A DNA stretch of 24,038 bases from Physocladia obscura (GCA_027596945.1 JADGJH010000235.1:1-24038), one strand, 5' to 3'; counted from the first letter of the stretch, positions 1 to 9,228 are shown. Translations and numbers: made by a program. Notes: generated by a model from the letters alone, not told the origin.

Positions 1-30
1 AAAAAAGCAGCATCGAAGTCAAATCTTTCA

Positions 31-2223
31 TCAATCTTTCACTATGGATTTATAGTGTGTTGTAGTTTGTGCATTACGAAATACTATTTTTGAGTCCATG
101 TCTTCAACCGTACTCTTTTTTGATAATTCCTTATTCCTGGGGCACAAAACTAGACTCTGCCGTCGAATGCTTCGTATTGCCGAAAACGTTGAAGAGGCAG
201 CAGTATCAGTTCTCTCCGTGGCGTCCCATTTTTTATTTTTCGGATTCTGCAAGATGATTTTTGAATCAGTACTGATTGTTTTTTCACCGGTAGTTAATGC
301 AGCAAATGTATTCATTTGCACAGCGCACTGTACTGTCTCTGTGCTGTCTTTTTCAGCCACGTTTAATTCTCTGATTTCTTGTACTGGTAGAAAATTGCTT
401 TCAAACTCAAACATTGATCTTGGTCGAGCAATTCTCTTGATACTCATGCTATTGCTGTCATAGCATGAAAGTGACTTGCCACGATCACCAAAAAGCGGCT
501 TTTTTTGGTCATAAACTTCACTGCCTGCCTCTCGTTGACACTCACAATTGGTTGATTTTTGGTCGCGGCAGCAATCGATATTTCCACCAACTTCATGGTC
601 GTATCCAGATTCAACACCAATCATTCTTTTAATCGGTGCTAGAACGAGTCGTTTGAATCCAGGTCGTTTTTTTTCAGTGTTGAATGTTGTTCGTTCGTGA
701 AACGTTGGTTCGGCAAAGCCAAGTGAATCTGGCAGAATACTGTCGCCACTTAGACCGGAGAGCCACCACCAAGAATACGGTGTGGTTGGGAGGTACTCGA
801 CTCCGATGCTAGTGCAATTTTTTTCATGCGGTGGTTGTTTGATGGATGGCTTTGAACGGGCTCGTTGTTCGACAAAAGTATAGGACCGAGCTCTGAAAGT
901 GAAGTTGGTCAATATTATTATTATCATTTTATTATTATACCTTTGTATAGATCCGTTATCTGAGCTTCTATCACTGTTTTTTCTGCTAGGGCCATGATAC
1001 GTATCACATCTTTTAGTAAATGCAGGAGGTTTCAGAAATTTCGCTTTTGCTGATGCCGACAAAGACAACGATGGCAACGATAGCCGTCCCAAAGAAAATG
1101 AAGATTCACCTACAAAAGAATCTGTGCGCTGCAAAGGATGTGCGAATTCTTCAGTGACAGGCTGTTCAATTTGTTCAAAATAGTTTTGTTGGCGCAATTT
1201 GTTGAGTTTCTGGAGAATGCTGTCGACTTTTATGCCAACAACTTTCCTCGAATTATCAAATGGTTTCGTTGGAAGATTTTTTTCGTTTATTGACTCTGTA
1301 AATGCCGTAGACGCGCCGAATTTAGAGTTGCTTTCAGAGAGGACAATGGTTTTACTTGATGAAAAATCCTGGGACGCTCGGATGGTTGCTTTCGAATCGC
1401 GTTCATTTGCAAGTTTGGAGTTCGATTCAGTGACATTTGGAAGAGGTGGCTGTTCAAACAACGCAGTGTGAGAAAATGAGTTGCTGCAGCCGACATTGGT
1501 TGTCGGTAGAGGAATAGAAATAGGAGCGATATCATTTTCTTCAAAGCTGCTAGTTTCACTTTGTAGAGTTTGCAGAGTTTCTTGAGATTCAAACAAACTG
1601 TTGAGAATTTTTGAGGTACTTGTGCGAGCATCAAGTTGTTGCTGTGATTGTTGTTCCTTGCCATGTCTGCCAATATATGCTGAGTTTGCATTGAGCGAAA
1701 ATAGTCTCTTTTTCGTTGATATTTTACGATTACTGTTATTGTTGTTATCTGCAATTTGGTTTTGAGAAATATGAACAGGTTTTAACATTGGATTCTCGTC
1801 GATTCTGTCGAGAGAGAGACGAAAATTGCTTTGAATATTTGTTTCCTCTGGACATTCAAAGACCACTTGCTGGACAATATTTGGATGATTCACGTTGACA
1901 ATCTTTTTCCGCTTCCGCAGACTCAAATTCTTGACCAATTTATGAAACGAAAGTTTCAGGCTCGGCGATTTCTTTACATTCGGAGATTCCGAATCGTCAG
2001 ATATCGCCTGTATATTATTTGCACTGCACGTGTCAACATTTTCGTCTGAATCTTCGCTTAAAGCGTTGAGAGTTGAATTGTTTTGGCTGATTTCTTTTGG
2101 CTTGAATACGCGTTTTATATGATCGCCGATGGACGCGGCTATTTCTTTGATGCTAGTTCCGCTTTTAATGCTGCTGCTGCGTGAGTGCGTTACACTCAAT
2201 GATGTTTTTGATCCAAGCTGCAT
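31..2223 (-). CDS. Unrecognised Ser/Thr-rich 714-aa protein
   Basis: I do not recognise this protein. It reads open for 2.2 kb from ATG at 2223 to TGA at 31. A likely intron at 893-940 (GTATAA...TTTCAG, 48 nt, phase 2, AT-rich) contains no stop, so the protein is 714 aa if spliced (exons 941-2223 and 31-892) and 730 aa if not. Composition is rich in Ser, Thr, Asn and Lys, with basic clusters (for example SLRKRKK near residue 100) and several RxxS-type sites. This looks like a largely disordered phosphoprotein or scaffold, but that is inference. There is no signal peptide or convincing membrane segment outside the putative intron, whose translation would add a short Ile-rich stretch. The start may not be the true one: the CAG in codon 2 could be a splice acceptor joining the exons at 4451-4654 (see findings). 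Confidence is good that it is coding and nil for function. Confidence 0.7.
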   Translation of the reverse strand: MQLGSKTSLSVTHSRSSSIKSGTSIKEIAASIGDHIKRVFKPKEISQNNSTLNALSEDSDENVDTCSANNIQAISDDSESPNVKKSPSLKLSFHKLVKNLSLRKRKKIVNVNHPNIVQQVVFECPEETNIQSNFRLSLDRIDENPMLKPVHISQNQIADNNNNSNRKISTKKRLFSLNANSAYIGRHGKEQQSQQQLDARTSTSKILNSLFESQETLQTLQSETSSFEENDIAPISIPLPTTNVGCSNSFSHTALFEQPPLPNVTESNSKLANERDSKATIRASQDFSSSKTIVLSESNSKFGASTAFTESINEKNLPTKPFDNSRKVVGIKVDSILQKLNKLRQQNYFEQIEQPVTEEFAHPLQRTDSFVGESSFSLGRLSLPSLSLSASAKAKFLKPPAFTKRCDTYHGPSRKNSDRSSDNGSIQRYNNKMIIIILTNFTFRARSYTFVEQRARSKPSIKQPPHEKNCTSIGVEYLPTTPYSWWWLSGLSGDSILPDSLGFAEPTFHERTTFNTEKKRPGFKRLVLAPIKRMIGVESGYDHEVGGNIDCCRDQKSTNCECQREAGSEVYDQKKPLFGDRGKSLSCYDSNSMSIKRIARPRSMFEFESNFLPVQEIRELNVAEKDSTETVQCAVQMNTFAALTTGEKTISTDSKIILQNPKNKKWDATERTDTAASSTFSAIRSIRRQSLVLCPRNKELSKKSTVEDMDSKIVFRNAQTTTHYKSIVKD
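893..940 (-). other. 48-nt in-frame intron (exitron-like)
   Basis: On the minus strand the segment begins GTATAATAAT and ends ACTTTCAG. It is much more AT-rich than its flanks, is a multiple of three and has no stop in the host frame. Its size fits the other introns here (45-95 nt). Splicing joins Gln-Arg to Ala-Arg-Ser without changing the frame; retention would insert 16 residues, mainly Ile, Asn and Thr. Confidence 0.6.
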
Positions 2224-2440
2224 TTTTATTGAATATTTATTTATAATAAATTGTAAAAATTTAAAACAAAAAATTAAAATTAAAACAAAAAAAATCTCAG
2301 CAGTTTGACGTTTGTTACAACAAAATTGGCAGTTTTCATTCTGAAAGAATTCACTGGAGTTTGTATTAAATTTGAAGAAAAGTAAAAGTGAAAATAAAAA
2401 AGAAAAAAAAAAATAAGGAAAAATAAATAAATAACCCCAT
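2224..2440. promoter_or_regulatory. AT-rich upstream region of the 714-aa gene
   Basis: About 215 bp of strongly AT-rich DNA with A-runs and repeated ATAAAT-type words lies directly upstream (minus strand) of the ATG at 2223. No long ORF, RNA gene or clear transcription-factor site is visible. It is either the promoter of that gene or part of a TE-invaded intron. Confidence 0.35.
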
Positions 2441-3480
2441 TTTATTTGTCAAGTTTGATTTCATTCACACCAGAGCTGAAAAAAAATAATTGAGTAAGGT
2501 ATATCATCTTTGTCTGGCTGGCCGATTTTTGGGGATGATGTTTCAACTTAACTTGTGTGATTTGAGCAATAGTGAGATAGACATGATATGTATCCATCAT
2601 GTTACTCTGAAAAATTCGATGCAGAATGCAAAAATCCTTGAAATGACTATTGATTGTTTCATTGCAAGCACACATAGCCTTGATGTTGCAATTGACTGCA
2701 TCAGTAGCAAATTTTGACAAGGTTAGCCCTTGTCAATAACAGCCATTTTGCTGGGCTTAGAACCATTGAAATTGATTCTCAGAGCATACATAAATCAGGA
2801 TACTCATTGCAAGGAGTACTATTTGATACAAATACAATTTTGTATGTTTCAAATACAGTTGCAACCTTAGTCTTGGCAGCCAGCATGCTTGAACTTGTGA
2901 CTGTATAATCCCCTGTTTAATGGAAACTTCTCTGTGACTACAATACTGACACCATCAACATAGCATAATGGAACAATTGAAGTTCAATTTTCAAATCAGT
3001 TGGTAAAATATTTGAATATAAAATGTCATAGAAAGGAATTACAAAGTTTATGAGAAGGGGCTACCATATTCATATTGCAAAAGCAATAAACAACATCACA
3101 GACTTTTACTCTCCAGTTTGTCTCAGAGGTGCAAAACTAGGTGGTAGTAATATTCTATAAACCTTGAGAAAATTCAGGCCAAGCCAAAAATTCACTGCTA
3201 ACTCTACTGATACCCTGAAATTAGCTGCAAATTGACAGTTCCAAACAGCACACTGACAATGGAAGGATTGTTTAGTATGGCCATACCAGTTTTCCATCCA
3301 CCCCACATCTGCGCCAAATGGTTGTTACTGTTGCTATTGGTTCATTTTTTTGATGTTCTTATCATTGGAAGTGCTAACATCAAAAAAAATTTAAAATTTC
3401 TGGATTGCTTCTTTATATTATCATGGTTGTAAAAGAAATAAAATGACAATAAATAAATTAAAAATAAAAGCATGTCTAGA
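2441..3480 (+). mobile_element. Decayed piggyBac-like transposase remnant
   Basis: No intact ORF exists, but plus-strand fragments appear in an order resembling the DDE_Tnp_1_7 (piggyBac) family. Near 2505-2560 there is a Leu-Ala-Gly-Arg fragment resembling the piece after the first catalytic Asp. Near 2790-2900 there is a hydrophobic segment ending VATLVLAAS. Near 3285-3390 a fragment with HPPHICAKW followed by VHFFDVLIIGSANI resembles the conserved Trp plus Leu/Phe-Asp-Val-x-x-x-Asn-Ser block near the C-terminus. The frames are broken by several stops and shifts, and none of the catalytic Asp residues can be placed with certainty. The assignment rests on fragment order and one good block. 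A different cut-and-paste family or unrelated low-complexity DNA is possible. Confidence 0.35.
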
Positions 3481-3599
3481 TAAAAGGAATAAATTTTATT
3501 ACATTTTTCCCATATTTTTAATATGATAAATTTCATTGATTTCATCAAAAATAATTCGATAATTAAAAGTGTTTTGGCCATTTTTCTTTAACTAAATAC

Positions 3600-4445
3600 T
3601 TTCAGAAGTATTGTTAATTGTTTCTTTTGAATTTTTATGCATAATAACAACAATTTTTCTTTCATTATCCACAAAAAATGGGAAGAGAGCCATTGCTTGG
3701 CAGTCAACACATGAAAGTAAGCTCTTTAAGGGCTTGAAGAAATATGACATTAATAACAACTGCAAAAATAAATCAAGTTTTGTTAAGAAAGTTGAGGGCA
3801 GCCTTATGCCATTTTTGGCAAGCACATTCAATAAACATATCAAAAAAATTCATGAACTGATGGCCAAACCTGGAGGTAAGTTCCCCCACATTATCACAAC
3901 CCTGTTACATTACTACCTTCCATCTCTATTTTAAACAAATAATACTTCTTATTCATGGTTTACAATCCAGATCAGCTGCAGCTATTGATGGATCTACTCA
4001 GAACCATTGTACCCTCTACTAAAAATAAGGGATGGCTGATGATGACCAAAATGATGATCATGAAAATTTAATTCCACCTGCCTTGGAGGCAATACTCATA
4101 ATTCTAGCAGAACACCCTCCTCCTTTTGTCTTTGCCTCCACCACCAAAGCAAAAATACTTGCTGCCAAAGCTACCGAAACAGACATGTTTTATTTCACCA
4201 AGGCTCCAATTAACACTGCTCTATTTAGTTCTGACATCCATCTTCATGAAATGTAGATGCATGTAAACACCAGCAGTAAGTTTTGCCTCTAAGTTCAGCT
4301 TTGTTACATTACCAATCACTTGAATTGAACATAAAGACTCCTACAATCGCATCAAGCTTGTCTACACTATTACGCCCATGTTTTACAACTTCAGTGACTA
4401 TGCTTGTTCAGTATTATAATCCTGACCACCCTTCTGAATTTTTTA
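3600..4445 (+). pseudogene. Decayed ORF with a Myb/SANT-like helix region
   Basis: Between 3611 and about 3880 the plus strand encodes a Lys-rich stretch with Trp, then ESKLFKGLKKYD, then SSFVKKVEGSLM, then FNKHIKKIHELM. The spacing resembles Myb/SANT-like DNA-binding domains of transposon second ORFs and of fungal TE-derived genes. It ends at a possible donor (GGAGGTAAGTT, near 3872). An acidic segment (ADDDQNDDHE) and a Pro/Ala/Thr-rich tail follow at 4032-4256, and another Ser/Thr-rich fragment at 4283-4474, in different frames. Several Phe and Ile residues sit where Ser, Pro or Thr would suit such a tail, as C-to-T decay would produce. No intact gene can be assembled. It may belong to the same element as the preceding remnant or to a PIF/Harbinger-type element. 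Confidence 0.3.
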
Positions 4446-4450
4446 CTTAC

Positions 4451-4654
4451 AGTAAACTTTCCAGAGCCAGTTGATTTTAAGGAGTATTCACCAGATTGAA
4501 ATGCAACTTGGCTGGAAGCTAGGTTGAGATCTTCATAAGCTAATCTTTGTCGTCTTCAATTAAGATATTCAAAAAAAATAAAAAAAAATAAAGTGCTGGG
4601 ATTACCTTTGACGCTTTTGGACTTTGTGGACTTCGGATTTTTGAATTTGGACAT
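4451..4654 (-). CDS. Two 5' exons of an unrecognised gene
   Basis: A minus-strand ATG at 4654 opens exon 1 (4606-4654), starting MSKFKNPKSTKSKSVK. It is followed by a clean donor (GTAATC), a 66-nt intron (4540-4605, acceptor GATTAG) and exon 2 (4451-4539). Exon 2 encodes a stretch with YEDLNLASSQVAF and then Ser/Gly-rich sequence, and ends at a strong donor (GTAAGT) in phase 0. The exon lengths join in frame to 46 codons, which supports real exons. The onward exon is not clear. Unspliced reading stops about 20 codons later. The only phase-compatible acceptor I noticed next to a long ORF is the CAG at 2218-2220, which would fuse this to the 714-aa protein across a transposon-filled intron. I do not recognise the family. 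The gene may be a 5' piece cut off by transposon insertion. Confidence 0.45.
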
Positions 4655-4665
4655 TTTTTGTCAAG

Positions 4666-5632
4666 ATGGCCGACTCAATGCCTCGAATCGCAATCGAAGA
4701 GCGCGCAGACTTGCTCTATGTGAAGAAAGTTCTATTACAAGCCGCAAATACTGCAGCGGACTCAAATCCAGCAGCTCTTGAGAAAGCCAAGTTTGTACGT
4801 CTCACCATTTTCCGCCATTCGCGACTGTCTAATATACGCCTATCATCTAGTTCATCGACTCCATATTTGATATGGCGGCCCCAAATCTTGCTGTTAACGG
4901 TGTGTCATATTCCAAAGAAGCTCTGGCGTCGGCGGATGAAGGTTCGCTTGCTGGTTTTTTTGTTTGTTTTGCTTGCTCTATTCGATAACCAAGCGTGCTC
5001 AAACCGAACCAGAACTCGAACCATTCGATGAGCAGCTACGTGACTCGCGTGAGAATTTAATGCATGTAGCCCAAGCTTTGCGCACGCGCGTCGCAAAGTT
5101 ACGAACGGAAGTTCCAATCGTGATTGCTTCTGAAACAGAACAATTACTTCTGCCTGCGGTTGTGCAAGTTTCAAAAGATTCCGATGAGCGCACTGACCTC
5201 ACGAATTCGCGCCCTCTCTTTGAATCGTCCTCATCCATCAAACGCGCTGCGGGTTTGAATTTTTTTTTCGCAATTACTTTCTATTCACCTCCATATAGAT
5301 TGGTTTTCAAATCAAGCCGCCGACCTTCAAAAAGATGAAAAGTTCTCTGTGGAAATTATTCAAGATTTGAACAAGGTTTATTTCCTTTGTAGTTTTTCAA
5401 CTGGTTGGGTTCCTGAATTGTGTTTCAGACAATCCCTAGTACTGTGAGCAAATGGAAACGCGCACGTACAGTTGTTGAAGACATGTGTAAAGATGCAACC
5501 GCGCTCGGGAGGTCTGTCGAAGTGACAGAACAATCACTTTCTGCTGTGCAAGCATTGAAAGCAGACGCTATTTCGACACAAAATCTCACACCCAGGAAAG
5601 CTCGAGCAGGATTATTAAAAATTCTTAATTGA
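4666..5632 (+). CDS. NSL1: Kinetochore protein Mis14/Nsl1 (MIND complex)
   Basis: Nsl1/Mis14 is a subunit of the four-protein MIND/Mis12 complex, which links inner centromere chromatin to Ndc80 at the kinetochore. Five exons join in frame to 246 aa: 4666-4794, 4851-4941, 5013-5252, 5299-5375, 5429-5632, all with GT-AG introns of 46-71 nt. The recognisable features are an N-terminal helical segment (residues about 8-45), an FIDSIFDMAAPNLAVNGV block (44-61) and the family-typical Glu-Pro-Phe-Asp-Glu core (76-80). A long amphipathic coiled-coil region follows (81-120), then a Lys/Arg-rich C-terminal helix ending RKARAGLLKILN. A poly(A) signal candidate lies 32 nt after the stop. The gene is convergent with the TBC gene. 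Assignment is by remembered family pattern, since sequence conservation in this family is low. Confidence 0.7.
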
Positions 5633-5644
5633 TTCGCCCTCTGT

Positions 5645-5650
5645 TTTATT
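5645..5650 (-). terminator. Poly(A) signal candidate for the TBC gene
   Basis: TTTATT on the plus strand reads AATAAA on the minus strand, 71 nt past the TBC stop codon. It lies only 12 nt beyond the opposing NSL1 stop. Confidence 0.45.
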
Positions 5651-5663
5651 CCCCACCAAAAGA

Positions 5664-5669
5664 AATAAA
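5664..5669 (+). terminator. Poly(A) signal candidate for NSL1
   Basis: AATAAA lies 32 nt after the NSL1 stop at 5632, in the 88-bp gap before the convergent TBC gene. It is past the opposing gene's signal, so the two transcripts probably overlap at their 3' ends. Confidence 0.5.
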
Positions 5670-5720
5670 AAGAGTTAACAAAATCACAAATAGCATCCGC
5701 AAAGGAGCTTGGAGGCAAAT

Positions 5721-6875
5721 TCAATATGTATCAGACATCCGCTTCATCATGACTTGGTCCCGTAAGGTTGTTGCTTGATTTAGGATATTGTCCATATCCA
5801 TATTAGGCAACTTCAAAAGTACGCCACGAATTTCAGATTGTTCCAAGTCTTCGAGATGCTCCTTTAACTCCGTAAGGATTGCTTTTGTTATTATAAATTT
5901 TAAATGAACTGATGAAAAAAACAAAAAACAAATACCTAAACAAACATAAACATGTAAATCTAAACCATTTTGAATGGAAAAATAAGTATCCCAAAGTCTG
6001 AACAAACAATCCAATGGAAGCTCCTTTGCAAGAAGATACTGAAACCAAGAACTTGCGCATTCCTTGAAATCAACCTCCTCCTCTTCGAAATGGTTATGGA
6101 GCTCCGGTTGTAAAGTTCTGAAGAGCATTAAAAACTCTGACACTCGGTCAAACATACTGACTTGTTGGTAATGATTATCAATCAAATTCATGAGCGCCGA
6201 AAAAGAGTAAAAAATATCAACTTCGTCCGACATCTAAGATTTCCAAAATCAGAACTAACGAACTCGACAGTTTTAATAAAAGCAGCAAGAATAAGTAAAT
6301 ACCAAGCAAGCGAATGGACCAGCCAAATAAACCAAAACAGGCGAATACTCTTGATTTGGAAAGTGTACCAAATAAGCCGAAACGACGTTTTCAATGCCTG
6401 TGGCCTGATCAAATGAACCGAACGATTTTGACCTGGCGCGGTAGTACCTTGACACCTAAATCAAAAAAGATTTTTCAGACAAAATAGGTAGAAAAAAACA
6501 CAAACCTCGCCACGAATCCGCTTTGTAACATCAGAAACCTGGCGCTCAGTTGACACATATTTTTCTGTTTTTGCCAATCGCTTTGTGATTTCGTTGGCTG
6601 TTCAGAACAGGAACAGCAAGTTGTCAAGGTGATGTCACCACGAGAAAAAAAACAGTTTACCTTTATCTGGTGATTCTACTGCAAGCAGATACTTCCAAGT
6701 GTCGGCACGAACCTGGCATCCAGAATCAAATCCGAGCCAGCGCCGAGCCAGGATATGACGAAAGCAAAGCACGAACCTCATCAGGAACGCCGTTTCTCCC
6801 GACATCACGCAACTTTTCAAGATCAATCTTTGTTTCACCATCCAAAATCTGCTTGACTTCCTCACTTGCTGCCAT
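5721..6875 (-). CDS. Small TBC-domain (RabGAP-like) protein, 284 aa
   Basis: TBC proteins accelerate GTP hydrolysis by Rab-family GTPases. Six exons join in frame: 6777-6875, 6661-6712, 6506-6597, 6303-6455, 5936-6233, 5721-5881. The protein is little more than the TBC domain. It has the N-terminal GVPDEVRADTWKYLL block (residues about 29-43), an arginine-finger motif IRGEVSR (78-84, Glu in place of the usual Asp in IxxDxxR), and the SDEVDIFYSF block (134-143). RLWDTYF (211-217) and HVYVCLAIL (about 225-233) follow. The second catalytic motif, normally Tyr-x-Gln, reads Tyr-Ser-Pro (118-120), so the glutamine finger is missing. The C-terminal half resembles several TBC subfamilies, so I do not assign a subfamily. 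The gene is convergent with NSL1 and in tandem downstream of CCDC148. Confidence 0.85.
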
Positions 6876-7112
6876 TATTTCGCTGTGCGGAAGATACTTG
6901 AACGAGTCCGCGGATTGCCCGGCGTTAAAGGCGAATGGAGCGCAAAAACGGGCGGGAAAGTCGGCGGCTGGAATGATTGAAAGGGTTTTGAGTTGGTGAA
7001 GTTTTTGGTTTTTTTCAAATTACGAAATAAAAAAAAAACAAAAACAAAAAATTTCGTGCACGCCCCCTTTTTTTTCCTTTATTTTTCAACCAAGAATAAC
7101 GCTATTGCTTCA
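6876..7112. promoter_or_regulatory. Gap between CCDC148 stop and TBC start
   Basis: This 237-bp gap must hold the CCDC148 3' end and the TBC promoter and 5' UTR, both on the minus strand. The half next to CCDC148 (about 7020-7085) is A/T-run rich and contains TTTATT at 7078-7083, a minus-strand AATAAA 30 nt past the CCDC148 stop. The half next to the TBC start is more GC-rich (about 6890-6970). No gene is seen in it. Confidence 0.4.
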
Positions 7113-8521
7113 TTACAAACTAGCCACGTTATTTAATTGTATCATTATCTGATGTGCATAACTCAAATTGTTCAACCCAGCTTCATGCAACGCAGCTGCA
7201 ACACGAAATCTACAATTACATTTTTTAGTTATTTGAACTGCAGCTTCGCGCAAACTCACCGTCTGTCTTTCATCAAAGCTGACACTGAAAATCCGTGGTT
7301 TACAAATAGAGGGGGCTGGAAATGAGGTTATTATGAATTTATGTATTTGTAATACAGACACTGTCTTACCAATCGTTCAGTTTGCTTAGAAAGAATCAAA
7401 GATTTTGTGGGCCGTAAAATTCGATTCCAGTCACTATAAATTGGGTGGTAGTTGGTTCTTGAAATTTTGTAATTTGAAGTTTCCTTACCTTTGCACATCA
7501 ACGGCAACAGTTTCCCGTAACTGATCGAGCTTTTTTTCAATTTGAAGCCTTTGCAGCTCTTTATCTTGTATTCCTTGTTTTTGAATTTCAAGCTTCATTT
7601 CGCGCTGTTTGGCTCGAAATATTACTCTTTCTCTGATTACCTTGGATAGTTTCAGCAAAACAAACACGAAGTGAATGATAAATAAAGTCTCACTGGTTTT
7701 TGCGCTGCAAATGCCTCAAATTGCGCTGTCATCAGCTCATCATAATTTCTAATTTTTTCTAGTTGTTGTTCGCGTCTCTGGTTTTTGAATTGCATGACAG
7801 CCTTGCGCTTTTTCTCTGTCTCTTTCTTTCTCGTTTCTTCCATTTTTCTCTACTATTTTCATTAAAAATTTGATCGCAAAAGGGAAAAAAAAGAAAGAAA
7901 AAAAGAAATGAACCTGTGATTCCTCCTGTTGCCGATTTTCAAACTGTCGGATTTCCTCATCTCTTTGGATTTCATGGATTCTCTGTTTTCGCCATGTGGC
8001 TAAAATTTTGTGCGCTTTTTCCATTTTATCGAGTAATTGTTGTTCATGAGATTCTGCTTTTGTTTCTTCAAGAAAGAGCTGTGAAGCAATAGGAAATTGC
8101 GATGGAATTAATTTTGTAAGGGTTTTGATTTGGTGTTGGTATGCTGATGTGAGAGCTTTGAGACGGAACTTATAGCTTGCATTTTTTTCAATCCAAACAA
8201 GATGTGACTGAAAGTGAGTTACCAAGTGATAATTGTTACAAATTTCGGAAAAAAAAATATTTCAATATTAAATCATGCCTTCAAATTATCTGAGCTGAGT
8301 CTGGGAAATTCGGCAGCCAACCGATTCAAAAATAATTTTTTGTCGGGTCCATTTTTATATTCAAGCCTCAACTTTTCAAATCGAAAATGCGATTCTGGAT
8401 TCCATCGGTCGAAACAGTCAATATATCCTTTGAATTCGTATTTAAGTTCAATTAGCTGCTGCTTATATTTTCGCTGTTCTCTAGATTTATTTATTAGGAA
8501 AAAAGGAAAAAAGTCACAATG

Positions 8522-8552
<31 letters not shown>

Positions 8553-9228
8553 GGTTCATTTCTCACTCGTCCAACTGTTGAAATCTTAACATTGCAAAGT
8601 TTGCGTCTAGGCAAGGATACTCGTAAAGTGGTATCACCTCACCCGAACCTTGATCAATTTCCCATGGATTTATTTCGATTGTGTGGAAACAAGATAATAT
8701 TTTTGAGTCATACTGAATCTCGCATTCCAAGTCAACTGCCTGAATCAAAAAAAAATTAAATTTAGGGTGAAAAGCCAGAAAAATTTAAACACCTGGTCAC
8801 AAAGCTTGTCAAAACCATCCAAAACAGTCGATTTTGAGATTTCAAAATATTCAATTGGAAATGTCAATGTTTCAAATAACTCTGTTTTTTTTTAATTTTT
8901 TTAAATTTGTTGTAGAATTTATATATCTCATCAGAACGAGTTTACTTTTTTGAAGGGATAATCGGTTTTCGTGATCAACCTGTTCTTGTTGTACTAAATC
9001 ATTAAGAAACGATTTGAGTTTCTTGTCAGAGTTTGAACTGATAATTTTTTCCACCGTTTTTTTGCAAACGCGTTGAAGTGCCAAACTTATCGGTTGATAT
9101 TATCTAGAATGGATAAACTAAAAGTCAGCAAGAAAAGTTTCTTACCGTTGTGTTTCTAATTTTTCCAATTCTTCAACCCAAATTCGCCGATGGGCAAGAA
9201 TATCTCGGATCTCAGGAATTGTCGGCAT
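7113..9228 (-). CDS. CCDC148: Coiled-coil domain-containing protein 148
   Basis: Eleven exons join in frame to 501 aa: 9146-9228, 8946-9085, 8793-8881, 8567-8739, 8279-8480, 7914-8207, 7694-7849, 7489-7640, 7370-7433, 7260-7315, 7113-7209. The order of features matches animal CCDC148. It has an N-terminal helix with Trp at 17, a Tyr-Pro-x-Leu block (EYPCLDANF), and an FFPRLS-like segment (AEFPRLSSDNL). A long Glu/Lys/Arg/Gln coiled coil follows, then VAVDVQSDWNRILRPT, and a conserved end with PPLFV and RFRVAAALHEAGL. Human CCDC148 is about 590 aa, so this one is slightly shorter at the N-terminus. Its molecular role is unknown, but the family occurs mainly in organisms with cilia or flagella. 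The intron at 8208-8278 needs a GC donor. The start at 9228 follows an in-frame stop upstream and lies 87 bp from the divergent citrate synthase ATG. Confidence 0.85.
8522..8541 (+). repeat. 20-nt poly(A) tract in a CCDC148 intron
   Basis: Twenty consecutive A on the plus strand, flanked by further A/G-rich sequence, fall inside intron 8481-8566. On the transcribed strand this is a long T-run just after the donor. It is likely length-variable and prone to sequencing error. Confidence 0.9.

Noticed and set aside
4590..4607. AAGTGCTGGGATTAC, identical to a piece of the human Alu consensus
   Set aside because: The match is about 16 bp, nothing around it resembles Alu, and it is explained by the end of a minus-strand exon and its donor (GTAATC). 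It is chance, not contamination.
5833..6060. 75-aa minus-strand ORF inside the TBC gene
   Set aside because: It is a shadow in another frame that runs into the intron 5882-5935. The TBC frame has all the family motifs.
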